NCBI RefSeq assembly: GCF_000337135.1
Contig: NZ_AOIN01000100.1
Location: 50,111-114,110, forward strand
Length of the DNA: 64,000 nucleotides
Direction: 5' to 3'
Source of the DNA: Natrialba chahannaoensis JCM 10990
GTDB taxonomy: Archaea > Halobacteriota > Halobacteria > Halobacteriales > Natrialbaceae
Of the stretch, positions 55,726 to 64,000 are shown in pieces; the first letter of the stretch is position 1, and each line of letters starts with the position of its first letter. The notes under the pieces were generated by a model that was not told the origin of the DNA, made no database searches, and worked only from the letters and a program-made list of their open reading frames with translations. The position numbers and the translations under genes were made by a program.

Positions 55726-55833
55726 TTAAGTCTACTTGCCAAACTTTACACTCTTAACTCTAACTGCCGATACCTGTATATCTTAAACCTAATGGCCGAG
55801 CTGCTGGACAGGTAGTTAAACTTAGTGGCCAAT
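55726..55833 (-). promoter_or_regulatory. four tandem TTAA-N8-GCC motifs upstream of the archaellin operon
   Basis: On the plus strand TTAA is followed by exactly eight bases and GCC at 55726, 55754, 55783 and 55816, spaced 28, 29 and 33 bases. All four share TA at positions 4-5 of the spacer and A or G plus A after GCC: consensus TTAA-NNY-TA-NNK-GCC-RA. The copy nearest the gene contains the TATA-like box. Regular spacing of about three helical turns suggests a regulator binding cooperatively on one DNA face to control archaellin expression. Confidence 0.6.
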
Positions 55834-55904
55834 TTCCCTGTTCCAGCTCGATCCACCACCAGTCGGCCGGGAGACTTATCTCCCCGCTCGAACGAATTTG
55901 CGGC

Positions 55905-56099
55905 ATGAATATCGTTGACGGCGACAAGATCGAGTGTAGCCGCTGTGATGACATCGTCTCACTCGACGACGCCAATATTCTCGGCAAGACGAACAATCGC
56001 ACCTACGCGAAGCCACTCTGTAACGACTGTCTGGAAAACGTCGGCGTCCCGCGTGGCTACGAGCTCGAACGTGACGTGAGCTACCTCAAGACCGAGTGA
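55905..56099 (+). CDS. small zinc-binding protein
   Basis: A 64-residue protein with CSRC near residue 11 and CNDC near residue 39, two CxxC knuckles that should bind one zinc ion. Sequence between them (LDDANILGKTNNRTYAKPL) is typical of short haloarchaeal zinc-ribbon proteins. A TATA-like ACTTATC lies about 30 bases before the ATG. It is divergent from the archaellin operon and shares the control region, so it could be a regulator, but this is speculation. Confidence 0.7.
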   Translation: MNIVDGDKIECSRCDDIVSLDDANILGKTNNRTYAKPLCNDCLENVGVPRGYELERDVSYLKTE

Positions 56100-56291
56100 G
56101 GGCCGGCTGACGACACACTGCGCACGACAGGCGAGACGACACAACTGGGGATGGGGAACACGCTGGTTTCCCACACTATTCTCTCGATTTGCTGGACAAC
56201 TAGTCGCACCTACCCGCTCTAATCTCAGTATAGAAAGTGCCGGAAGTACCGCTGCGAACGTTGCCGACCGCCCCCGTGCCCGTGTCAGTCC

Positions 56292-57155
56292 TCACTTGCT
56301 GTTCATCGCTTCACTCGCAATGTTCCGCCCACGCGGCTTCAATGCGACCTCCCGTCGAACGCGAACCTCCTCTAACACCTGTAGCTCGATCAGGCGCTCG
56401 TAAATCTCCTCGACCTCGTCCGTATCGATATCCAAAAATTCCGGCACCTCGAACGGCGAGACACCCGAGTAGATCGCCATCAACACTTCTTCTTCCTTTC
56501 CGGAGAGATCGATCTGCGAGGCGTTCTTCTCTGCCCCGCGATCCAGCACGGACTTCAACATCGCACAGTTCTGGCTCGAGCCGGAAAGATACGTCTGGAC
56601 ACTTGAGCCGTCCTCTGTGTGCTCGGCTTCGATCACGGGCCGCTCCTGTGAGCGAACCGTCCGTTCGTCGCTCTCGACAGTCCCCACGTCGTCAACCTCG
56701 ATCTGGACGAATTCGCCGCTCTCGATGGCGAAGTTCGCGACACCCTCGTTGATCTTTACGCGCGCCTTGCGCCACGAGGAGTCCTGGACGACCCCGCCTT
56801 TCACCGCGGGATGTCTCACGAGGACGATTTCGCCGTCCAGCACCGCCTTCTGGATCTGGAGTTCGAACTCCTGAACGTCGCCCATCGAGATGAGGTAGAC
56901 GTTCGCCCCGTAGTTGATGCTGATGTAGTTCGAGACCTTCGCGACGGTCTGATTTACGTCGTACCGGCCGCGGATCGACTGCACCTTCCCGAGCGGAATC
57001 GTCACCTTCCCGTCGTTGCTGACAATCACGATTCGCTTGTTCGAGAGGACGATGCGGCCGTTCGACCAGTTCGTATCCGAGAGTTTGCGGCCCTCCCGGA
57101 CGACCTGTGTAAACTTCCCCGTTACGTCCGCCAGCTTCTGTTCTCCACTGCTCAT
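56292..57155 (-). CDS. cheF2: CheF2, second CheF paralogue (DUF439)
   Basis: A 287-residue DUF439 protein: GRIVLSNKRIVIVSNDGKVTIP at the N-terminus, KARVKINEGVANFAIESGEF in the centre, and a C-terminal winged-helix-like domain (LMAIYSGVSPFEVPEFLDID). It is the counterpart of the second CheF in Halobacterium. Its ATG overlaps the stop of the HEAT-repeat gene, so the two proteins are made together. The Halobacterium set of two CheF proteins and a HEAT protein is reproduced here, but split to the two ends of the archaellum locus. Confidence 0.88.
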   Translation of the reverse strand: MSSGEQKLADVTGKFTQVVREGRKLSDTNWSNGRIVLSNKRIVIVSNDGKVTIPLGKVQSIRGRYDVNQTVAKVSNYISINYGANVYLISMGDVQEFELQIQKAVLDGEIVLVRHPAVKGGVVQDSSWRKARVKINEGVANFAIESGEFVQIEVDDVGTVESDERTVRSQERPVIEAEHTEDGSSVQTYLSGSSQNCAMLKSVLDRGAEKNASQIDLSGKEEEVLMAIYSGVSPFEVPEFLDIDTDEVEEIYERLIELQVLEEVRVRREVALKPRGRNIASEAMNSK

Positions 57156-58438
57156 ATTGGGTCACCAGCCACTGTACCGACACCACCTAACTTCGAGAGC
57201 GCGGAGAACCCACGCTTTCGCAGCCGATCGCTGTCGGTTCGTTCGACGAAACTCGAGAGCCGTCGCCGTGAGGTATCCGTGCCGATCTTCCCCAGTACGA
57301 ACAGCGCCTTGACGCGCAGCTCCTCGTCTTTCAGCCCGTCCTCAACGAGCTCGAGTAGCCGCAGCTCCAGGCCGTCGCTGTCGAGCAACGAGAGGCTCGT
57401 CGCGGCGAACTTCGAAGTCATCTCGTCGTCGTCGCCCATCGTCTCAATGAGCGCATCCTGTGCGCCCTCCGTCTGGCCGTCGTTGTCGTTCGCGACGCGT
57501 CCGAGAAGCCACGCGGCGTTGCGCCGCTGTGCCGTCTCGGTACTCCGATCCAGAATCTCGATCAGTGGATCGATCACCTCGTCGGTGTCTGCCGCCTCGA
57601 GTTCCCCGACGATTTTCTCGCGCACCTGGTGGCTCGCGTTCGAAGGGGCCTCCGAGAGCAACTGGACGAGCGAGAACATGGCCGTCCGGCGAACAATGTC
57701 CGTCTCGTCGCTCAGCGCGTTCGCGAGGACTTCAACGGCCTCCGTACTGCCGAGGCGACCGAGTGCGTCAACCGCGATCCGCCGGAGCACCTCGTCCTCC
57801 GCGTCGGCGACATCGATGAGTTCGCGAAGCGCGTTGTCCGTCCCGATATCCGCGAGCGCGTAGGCAATCTCGATTCGGACGGCGTAGGTGTCGGCGTGAA
57901 ATCGCTTCGCAAGCGCTGGGACACTCCCTGCGGATTCGATACGCCCCAATGCGCGGGCAACGCGTTTCCGAACTCGCGGATCAGGGTCGTCCAGTCGGTT
58001 GACAAGCGCCTTCACGACGTTGTCCTCGCCGATCCGTCCGAGGCCAGTTGCAGCGGCCATCCGGAGTTCAGCCCGGTCGGCCGACAGGCCGCGTGCAAGC
58101 ACCTTCGCCTTCTTCCACTCTGCAAGATTCTCGAAGTCCTGCCCCGAGAGCTCGCCGATGAACGCCTCAAGTGCGTCCTGGCCGTACTGGTCCAGCGCGT
58201 CGATCGCTGCGGCCCGGACCTCGTCGCTTTCGTCGTCCTGTGACGCCGTGATGAGTGCGTCGACGACATCGTCCCGAACAGATCGGGGCTGTCCCTCAGT
58301 GACCGTATCATCCGCACTCGTCTCGAGGCTACCGAGGATCTCGGCAGCACGACGGCGGATGTCCGGGTTCGAGCTGGCTTCGAGGTGCCGAATGAGTTGT
58401 TCGAAGTTCGCGTTGCGCTCGAGTTCGAATAACGCCAT
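57152..58438 (-). CDS. HEAT-repeat protein of the CheF module
   Basis: A 428-residue protein built of about ten HEAT/PBS-lyase-type repeats, for example DPDPRVRKRVARALGRIESA, YAVRIEIAYALADIGTDNAL and EDEVLRRIAVDALGRLGST. No catalytic motif is visible. In Halobacterium a HEAT protein encoded next to cheF interacts with CheF proteins in the pathway to the archaellum. The ATG at 58438 is preferred to an upstream extension. It overlaps cheF2 by four bases. Confidence 0.88.
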   Translation of the reverse strand: MALFELERNANFEQLIRHLEASSNPDIRRRAAEILGSLETSADDTVTEGQPRSVRDDVVDALITASQDDESDEVRAAAIDALDQYGQDALEAFIGELSGQDFENLAEWKKAKVLARGLSADRAELRMAAATGLGRIGEDNVVKALVNRLDDPDPRVRKRVARALGRIESAGSVPALAKRFHADTYAVRIEIAYALADIGTDNALRELIDVADAEDEVLRRIAVDALGRLGSTEAVEVLANALSDETDIVRRTAMFSLVQLLSEAPSNASHQVREKIVGELEAADTDEVIDPLIEILDRSTETAQRRNAAWLLGRVANDNDGQTEGAQDALIETMGDDDEMTSKFAATSLSLLDSDGLELRLLELVEDGLKDEELRVKALFVLGKIGTDTSRRRLSSFVERTDSDRLRKRGFSALSKLGGVGTVAGDPI

Positions 58439-58548
58439 AGCTACGGGATCACCGGTGGGAGCCAGCAACCCGTCGCCACGGTGCGGGTTCTGGCTGGTCG
58501 CTCACGGGGGCGATTCTGGGCTGCTTGTGATGGCTCTGCTCAGTGCAC

Positions 58549-59463
58549 TTACTCGTCGCTTTCAGTGCCATTTGTGGTTTCAGTGTTGGTTGCGTCATCC
58601 GACTCGTCAGTCTCAGTGCTGTCGTTGCTGTCCTCCTCCGCGGTATCCGTTTCTGTTTCGTTGTCTTCCTCCGCAGTGTCCGTTTCCGTGCCGTCGTCTC
58701 CGTCGCCTTCCGAGCCTTCCGAATCGTCCTCAGCACTGCTCTCGTCGTCTTCAGCAGTCTCGTCGGATTCTTCGTCACTCCCCGTCGTCGACTCGTCGGA
58801 CTCGTTCCCCCCATCGCCCGGCCCTTCACCGTCTTCGTACTGCTTCGTTCCAGCAATCGCGTTCCACAGTTCGATATCCGAGGCCTCTCCATCAAGGTGC
58901 TCTTGGGCCCACTGGGCGCTGACCGCCCAGCCTTCCACCTGCCCATCGAACCGATCCTCAACTTCGGTGTAGAGGTGGTTGACCTCCGCACCGCGGTCAA
59001 CCAACCCCTCGCTGAACACGCGGTAGATGAGCGCAATCTCGTCGTCTGATTCGACCGCATCCGACGCAGCAGACTCATAGAACAGAATCCAGTCGTCGTC
59101 CTCCGTATCGTGATAGAGTTCGTTAACCGCAATATCGTTCTCCTCAAGAAGGTGGTAGAACTCACCCGGCGTCGCATCCGGATCGTCACCGGGGTCTTCG
59201 GGATCGACCGGAACTCGTGTCTGCCCTATGTGGCGGATCGAATCGAGACAGCCCGCCGTTAGTCCAACCGCGGCGGTCGTCATCGCACTCAGCGCAGTGC
59301 GCCGAGTCAGACCGTTGCGTCCGGTACTCGAGTGGGGGGTCGAACTCGAGTCGGCGTTGGCAGCGGTCTGTGTTGTCGGTGAGGCAGTCGGTGATCGGTC
59401 TCGCAAAGGGTCCCGGTCACTCTCGTCGTCACAAACAGAGCGCCCCCCAGGATATCGTGGCAT
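58549..59463 (-). CDS. Tat-exported lipoprotein with acidic tail
   Basis: A 304-residue protein. A long Ser/Thr-rich leader precedes a twin-arginine signal with lipobox (GLTRRTALSAMTTAAVGL, then TAGC at about residues 68-71), so it is exported folded and lipid-anchored. The domain at about residues 90-200 (YHLLEENDIAVNELYHD; DDWILFYESAA; LIYRVFSEGLVDRGAEVNHL) looks conserved but is of unknown function. The last 90 residues are Asp/Glu/Ser/Thr-rich. The ATG at 59463 is used; an in-frame extension to 59604 exists. Confidence 0.75.
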   Translation of the reverse strand: MPRYPGGRSVCDDESDRDPLRDRSPTASPTTQTAANADSSSTPHSSTGRNGLTRRTALSAMTTAAVGLTAGCLDSIRHIGQTRVPVDPEDPGDDPDATPGEFYHLLEENDIAVNELYHDTEDDDWILFYESAASDAVESDDEIALIYRVFSEGLVDRGAEVNHLYTEVEDRFDGQVEGWAVSAQWAQEHLDGEASDIELWNAIAGTKQYEDGEGPGDGGNESDESTTGSDEESDETAEDDESSAEDDSEGSEGDGDDGTETDTAEEDNETETDTAEEDSNDSTETDESDDATNTETTNGTESDE

Positions 59464-59755
59464 CGTTACGATGCCGTCACACCAGACCGTGAAAAATTCG
59501 TCGGCCGTTCGGTGTGTATAGGTAACTGTTTCGGCCCCCTCTCGCTCGAATACACCTCGCGGGGCCGGCAATATGATATGAATGGATTTCCTACTGCTCG
59601 TCAAGAGCGACTCGACTCGAGTTGGTTCGAGGCGACGCGGAAGAAGAAACTATGACAGAGCAGCACAGGGACGCTGGCGAACAGCCGACGATGAGTTGTC
59701 CCGTCGAACGAGATGGAACCGAACCAGCGACAGCAATGCACGGAGCGAACACAGC

Positions 59756-62476
59756 ATGACGAACGGGGACGTGACTTCGGGCGCTGGATCGGGTTTGTGC
59801 TTCAGTCGGCGTGTCCCTCGATCACTCGGGGTGGTGCTCGTGTTGACAGTCCTGCTCGTCGCTCTCGGTGTTGGTACAGTGGGTGCAATCAATGTGGCCA
59901 ATGGGCCGACAGCAGAGACGAGCGGATCGACGACGACTCTCGATGGCCCCCCACCATCGATACTGTCGACTGTGACACAGCAGTGTACCGATTCGTCGGA
60001 CGACTACTCAAATACGGTAGTCGTTACGTTCGACGATGAGTACGTTATCACGGGTTCGAGTGCGGATGTAGAGTCGCTGCCACCGGATCCCGTCGTTTCC
60101 GCTGGTGGTGACGCGCTGGTCGTCGACCTCGAGAGCGGCACCGTTGTGACAGAGTCGTGTGAACCAGTCATGGTCGGTGACAACGAAGTCCGCGTCGCGG
60201 AGAACGACCCTGATCTCGTCGTCACAGATGGAGTCTACCTCAACGATACACTCGAACTCACCAACGACGGCACGGTTCAGACTGTCAACGGCGGCTCGAC
60301 AGTCGAAGCGGGCAACGATGTCGTCGAGTATACCGAACACGATACGGTCGACTTCCAGCCCAATATTACCGAGACGAACAGCCCTGGAGAAGGGGAGACG
60401 CTCTCTATCACTGTCGAAGTCACGAATCCACACTACGGGTCAGATGACCAGGAACTCGAGCTCTTCCTTCGTGATGGCAACGACGAGATCAAAGAGACAC
60501 TGACAGACTCGATCTCACTAGATGGTGATGACTCGGGGACGGTCACATTCGAATACGAAACCGAAGAAGGTGACGACATAATCGAGAGTGCTCGTGTACG
60601 TACCGAGGATGGGAGTACTGACACGACCGATATCACCGTCAACGAGGCCAGCGTCGATGTCGAAATCACCGACGACTGGACGCGATTCCCTGCTGCGGGC
60701 GACGAGCTTGAGGTTCCTGTAGAAATTACTCGCCACGGGAACATCCCCGACGGTGAACAGGACTACATTATCGACTTCTTGATCGACGATTCGCACGTGA
60801 CTACGAGACCAGTCGCACTCAGCCCCGGCGAGCAGACCGTCGAGACGTTCACGTATCAGACCGATGAGAACGACTCACCATCCGTCGACGCAACGGTTAA
60901 GAGCGGCTATAATTCACACACCGCATCTGTCGATGTCATCGGCCAGGCAACACACGAGGAGAACGTTCAGGCTACGTTTGTCGACCAGAACAACCCCGAT
61001 GAAGGCGAGACACTTGAGCTCATTGCCGAGATCGAATACGATCGCTCGGACCGCATCCCGGACGAACCACAGGAATATCCGATTCAGTTCTACGTCGACG
61101 GTGACCACATCGAGAATCGGACGGTCGAACTAGACGGTGCCGAGACACTCACCGAGACGTTCTCGTACGAGACGAAACAGGGAGATGCACCGCGTGTCGA
61201 CGCCGAACTGATTACACCTGGTTCCGGAGACACCGACGAGCCCCGAATCACCGGAAGCGGTTTCGAGGTAACGATCGAGGAGGTCAATGACCCGGTCAAC
61301 GCGAGCGAAAAACTCGTCACAACCGTCGTCATCGAGAATACTGGCGAAATCGCCGGCCAGCAGGAGGTCCGACTGCGGACCGATAGCGGAATCTCCGATT
61401 CGGATCGGACGTTGAGACACATTCGTGACCGGGAGAACGTCTCGCTCGATGTTGGTGAACGGACAACTGAACAGTTCTTCTACCGTCCCAGTGAGACCGA
61501 CGTTCCGATGATCGAGGTTGCAATCCTCAGCAACAACGACGAGGCGCTTGCGAACGCCACGGTTCGATCCAAAAGCACCCATTACGAGCCACAGAATCTG
61601 ACCGGCGACTACACCAACGACACCGATCGCGAACTCACGCTCACTGCAGAGATTAACAACACCGGTACTGAACCCGGCGACCAGTACGTCGAGTTCATGC
61701 TCGATGACGAACTCGTCTACGTCGACCGGGTGACGCTCGGCCCATGGGAATCGACGACCGTTTCGACGACGATCGACGCCCCAGAAGAGATCGGTGCATA
61801 CGACTTTGCCGTTGAAACGGACAACGCAACCACCGCTTCGACAGTCGGTGTCGGTGTCGAGATTATCGACGACGAACCGGTCGATGAGTCCGGTGGTTCG
61901 GACGACCCAGACGAGCCATCGTCCAACCAGTCCGACTCAGGTTCGACTAACGAATCCGACTCGACGACTGAGACACCGGAAGAGGAGGCCGGACTGCCGT
62001 GGTTCCTCATCCTCCTTGGACTGCTCGGTGTCCTCGTCTCATCGCTCACTCTACTCGTCTACCGCAACGATCCAGAGAACTTCCCACCGGAACCGGCCGC
62101 GGTTCCCGATGCACTCGAGGAAGAGTTCACTAAAATCGGGAATCAGATTCGTGCGACGAACCTCTCGATGCTCGTCGCGACCGTGAAGGGACTCGTCGGG
62201 CTTGGGGCAGGGACGCTAGTCGTCCAGAACAAACTGCCACGGGCCGCGACGGTTCGTGTGCGCTGTCAGGCGGGCGAGGAGACGGTTTTCCTGCAGGATC
62301 TCGAGTTACAGCCGGAGGAACGACGGACGCTTGCATCCCTGCCGGACGTAGAACAGTTCCGTGTTGGTGCCGGTGTTGACGATATTACCTCGCACGAAGA
62401 AGTGTTCGAGGGTGACAACGGCGACGTGGGTGTTGTTCTCCGTGCTGAAGGGCTCGTTATTTCAAACGTGTCCTGA
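59756..62476 (+). CDS. large surface protein with Ig-like repeats, membrane anchor and cytoplasmic domain
   Basis: A 906-residue protein. After a signal-anchor helix (about residues 20-45) come several Ig/CARDB-like domains with recurring patterns (GETLSITVEVTNPHYGSDDQ; EPQEYPIQFYVDGDHIENRT; TEPGDQYVEFMLDDELVYVD), a Ser/Asp/Glu linker, a membrane helix near residue 750 (LPWFLILLGLLGVLVSSLTL) and about 140 cytoplasmic residues (TVKGLVGLGAGTLVVQNKLP; RTLASLPDVEQFRVGAG). Most haloarchaeal stalk proteins end at the anchor, so the structured-looking cytoplasmic part is unusual. The ATG at 59756 is one of several possible starts. Confidence 0.72.
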   Translation: MTNGDVTSGAGSGLCFSRRVPRSLGVVLVLTVLLVALGVGTVGAINVANGPTAETSGSTTTLDGPPPSILSTVTQQCTDSSDDYSNTVVVTFDDEYVITGSSADVESLPPDPVVSAGGDALVVDLESGTVVTESCEPVMVGDNEVRVAENDPDLVVTDGVYLNDTLELTNDGTVQTVNGGSTVEAGNDVVEYTEHDTVDFQPNITETNSPGEGETLSITVEVTNPHYGSDDQELELFLRDGNDEIKETLTDSISLDGDDSGTVTFEYETEEGDDIIESARVRTEDGSTDTTDITVNEASVDVEITDDWTRFPAAGDELEVPVEITRHGNIPDGEQDYIIDFLIDDSHVTTRPVALSPGEQTVETFTYQTDENDSPSVDATVKSGYNSHTASVDVIGQATHEENVQATFVDQNNPDEGETLELIAEIEYDRSDRIPDEPQEYPIQFYVDGDHIENRTVELDGAETLTETFSYETKQGDAPRVDAELITPGSGDTDEPRITGSGFEVTIEEVNDPVNASEKLVTTVVIENTGEIAGQQEVRLRTDSGISDSDRTLRHIRDRENVSLDVGERTTEQFFYRPSETDVPMIEVAILSNNDEALANATVRSKSTHYEPQNLTGDYTNDTDRELTLTAEINNTGTEPGDQYVEFMLDDELVYVDRVTLGPWESTTVSTTIDAPEEIGAYDFAVETDNATTASTVGVGVEIIDDEPVDESGGSDDPDEPSSNQSDSGSTNESDSTTETPEEEAGLPWFLILLGLLGVLVSSLTLLVYRNDPENFPPEPAAVPDALEEEFTKIGNQIRATNLSMLVATVKGLVGLGAGTLVVQNKLPRAATVRVRCQAGEETVFLQDLELQPEERRTLASLPDVEQFRVGAGVDDITSHEEVFEGDNGDVGVVLRAEGLVISNVS

Positions 62477-63276
62477 GACGACAGCCTCGCCGAACTATCT
62501 GAATTCAGTTATACATCGCACAAATATATTAGTATCTCTATTAGTTTCGCTGAAAGCACTGTTGAACCCTTGAAACACAGTTAACAGGCAAGAAATTAGC
62601 TACATTCGGGATTTCTTCGCACTCTACACCAACTACATAATATTTAAGAATACACGCTCTATTATCCTCGATTCGAGGATATATTGCAATATCCGGCGGG
62701 ATCATTATTGTGTGATAGAATGTTCTACTTGGAAGAACTCTCTCATACCTACTACTTACCTGATATTCTTATCACACCTGTCCGTCGCATGTGTGGTGGA
62801 AGTCGCTAGGAACTGGGCACTGTGCACTGTGGCGTACTCGAGTACCACCGAGATGAAGCAAAGCAGTGAGTGGTTTCCTGTGAGAACAGAGACGCAACAA
62901 GGACCGCGTTGCACGCGGTCATCGATGGTGTCGAATATATCGGATTCTTAGTTGCACGGATCAGCAGAGTGTGGCAGACATCACTTGTAGCGAAGTTCGA
63001 AGACGAGTGTAGAGTACGTTGCATCGAGAGCATGAGTGGATAGCTGTAGCTGTAGCTGTGGCTGTGGCTGTGAACGGATAGCTGTGAGTTCCCGAAGACA
63101 GGTTCACTCGTTATGTTCGCAAATTTGTCCCGGCGAGAATATGGGTGACTCGGGTTTGAAATTTGAACCACCTGGAAACGGCCTTACTCGCTGCGCTCGT
63201 GAGCGTGCGTCTTCCGTCATTCAAATCCTCGCGGCAGCACGCACCTGCGGCTCACGAGTTTGTTCGTCGCAAGAAG
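62477..63276. other. AT-rich intergenic region with hairpins and simple repeats
   Basis: No supported gene. Composition is clearly more AT-rich than the neighbours to about 63000. Palindromes CCTCGATTCGAGG (62666-62678) and ATATTGCAATAT (62681-62692) could be terminators. A TGTAGC/TGTGGC hexamer repeat occupies about 63042-63071. From 63140 to 63270 the sequence resembles tRNA-adjacent ORF fragments common in haloarchaea, possibly scars of integration at the tRNA gene. No integrase gene is present. Confidence 0.5.
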
Positions 63277-63350
63277 TGGGCCAACTCGGATTTGAACCGA
63301 GAGCCTCCACCTTATCAGAGTGGCGCTCAACCTGATTGAGCTATTGGCCC
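63277..63350 (-). tRNA. tRNA-Ile (anticodon GAT)
   Basis: Read on the minus strand the 74 bases fold as a cloverleaf: acceptor GGGCCAA/TTGGCCC with discriminator A, D stem GCTC/GAGC, anticodon stem CCACT/GGTGG enclosing CTGATAA (anticodon GAT), and T stem CTCGG/CCGAG with loop TTCAAAT. No intron and no encoded CCA (CAC follows the acceptor). The gene lies between the AT-rich gap and fxsA. Confidence 0.95.
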
Positions 63351-63418
63351 GCGTCTGCACTCGTTAGTTGCTCGGTGGTATGTTTAAGCGTTTCTTTCTC
63401 TTCGTCCTGTGAGACGCG

Positions 63419-64000
63419 CTACCGCGCGTGCTGACTGTCTTCGTCATTGTCATCCGCGTTCTCTGTCTCCTCGTCTGTCCCGAGATCGATCGTGGTGTCG
63501 TCGGTGGCGCTATCTCGGCTGGACCTTGCTTCCGATCCGGAGCTGGAACCAGTATCGACCGAGTAGTCGTCAGTGCCGAGGTCGTACGTACCACCTGCGG
63601 TGCCGGTTCCGACACCAGTTCCGGTGGTCCCCTGCGTTGTGCCAGCGCCGCTTGCGTCTGGGTGATCACCATCGGGGAAGCCGAATGTCCAGACTGCACC
63701 GCTTGCGAGACCGCCGGTTTTCTTGTCGGCATAGGGAACGATTATGTACCGCTTGAGACCAGTTCTGATCGGGATCCGGGTGAGCGGAATCGCGATCAGG
63801 AAACCGATAAGGTCCGTGACGAGGCCGGGCGTGAGCAAGAACGCACCGGCAGCGATCAAGAGTGCCCCATCGAGGAGCTGATTCGTCGGGGGATCACCCC
63901 GGGCAAGCGAGCGCTGCATCTTTCGAAGCGTTCTGCGGCCCTCTGCGCGGACGAGGAGCATACCGATGAGGCCTGTGAGAACGACGAGAAGCACCATACC
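63419..64000 (-). CDS. fxsA: FxsA family membrane protein (partial, 5' end missing)
   Basis: The visible part has 192 residues plus one codon at the window edge. It contains the FxsA core (VVLTGLIGMLLVRAEGRRTL; RGDPPTNQLLDGALLIAAGA; FLLTPGLVTDLIGFLIAIPL) and a long Gly/Thr/Asp/Glu-rich cytoplasmic tail. FxsA proteins normally begin with a membrane helix before VVLTGLIG, so the true start lies beyond base 64000. The function of FxsA is poorly known; in E. coli it relieves F-exclusion of phage T7. Confidence 0.85.
   Translation of the reverse strand, partial: GMVLLVVLTGLIGMLLVRAEGRRTLRKMQRSLARGDPPTNQLLDGALLIAAGAFLLTPGLVTDLIGFLIAIPLTRIPIRTGLKRYIIVPYADKKTGGLASGAVWTFGFPDGDHPDASGAGTTQGTTGTGVGTGTAGGTYDLGTDDYSVDTGSSSGSEARSSRDSATDDTTIDLGTDEETENADDNDEDSQHAR

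Noticed and set aside
62806-63171. 121-residue minus-strand ORF with a HSHSYSYSY stretch
   Set aside because: The stretch is a translation of a simple hexamer repeat, the composition is not haloarchaeal, and the surrounding DNA is AT-rich intergenic.

Overview
The window comes from a haloarchaeon, most likely a member of Natrialbaceae (Natrialba/Natrinema/Haloterrigena-like). The proteins are strongly acidic, the archaellin signal peptides are haloarchaeal, promoters have short leaders with TTAA/TATA boxes, there is a PGF-type C-terminal sorting signal, and the central 38 kb is an archaellum plus chemotaxis island. Family assignments were made by reading the sequences; no database search was run.

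Layout. 1-13.5 kb: a MoxR/DUF58/DUF4350 cluster with small membrane proteins, a MacB-like ABC exporter (ATPase and two FtsX-type permeases), a winged-helix regulator and two secreted surface proteins. 13.5-21 kb: a patchwork of palindromic elements, a decayed surface-protein gene, siroheme decarboxylase, a flavin amine oxidase, a broken TnpB gene, a small regulator with two operator-like palindromes, a PAP2 phosphatase and a TrpD-like protein. 21-39 kb: chemotaxis genes. On the minus strand are a 238-aa unknown protein, a RecA/KaiC-like ATPase, cheD, cheA and cheB. On the plus strand are a ParA-like ATPase, a cheW with a long acidic extension, a transducer, a second cheW and a HemAT-type transducer. 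Next come a minus-strand transducer/opsin-like pair, then cheR, cheY and a double-domain cheC. 39-58.4 kb: cheF1, arlI, arlH, an oversized arlCE-like gene, arlJ, an IS200/IS605 element, an arlD-like gene, arlG, arlF, two archaellins, a small zinc protein, cheF2 and a HEAT-repeat protein. 58.5-64 kb: a Tat lipoprotein, a large surface protein, tRNA-Ile(GAT) and a partial fxsA.

How the genes work together. Transducers feed CheW/CheA, and CheR, CheB, CheC and CheD provide adaptation. CheY-P is passed through CheF and the HEAT-repeat protein to ArlCE/D at the archaellum motor (ArlH/I/J) that drives the archaellin filament. The ParA-like ATPase, overlapping cheW by four bases, probably positions arrays or archaella.

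Most interesting observations. (1) A sensory-rhodopsin-II-like protein encoded just downstream of an HtrII-like transducer lacks the retinal lysine, the Schiff-base counterion and the pocket aromatics, yet keeps the transducer-contact Tyr199, whose partner Asn is kept in the transducer. This looks like a retinal-free seven-helix receptor/transducer pair. (2) One of two neighbouring HemAT-like transducers has lost the proximal heme histidine and the distal tyrosine, although its signalling domain is nearly identical to that of the intact neighbour. (3) Four tandem copies of a TTAA-N8-GCC motif precede the archaellin genes, and related motifs lie at other archaellum promoters. (4) An IS200/IS605 element appears to sit in the 3' end of arlD and to supply its new C-terminus and stop codon.
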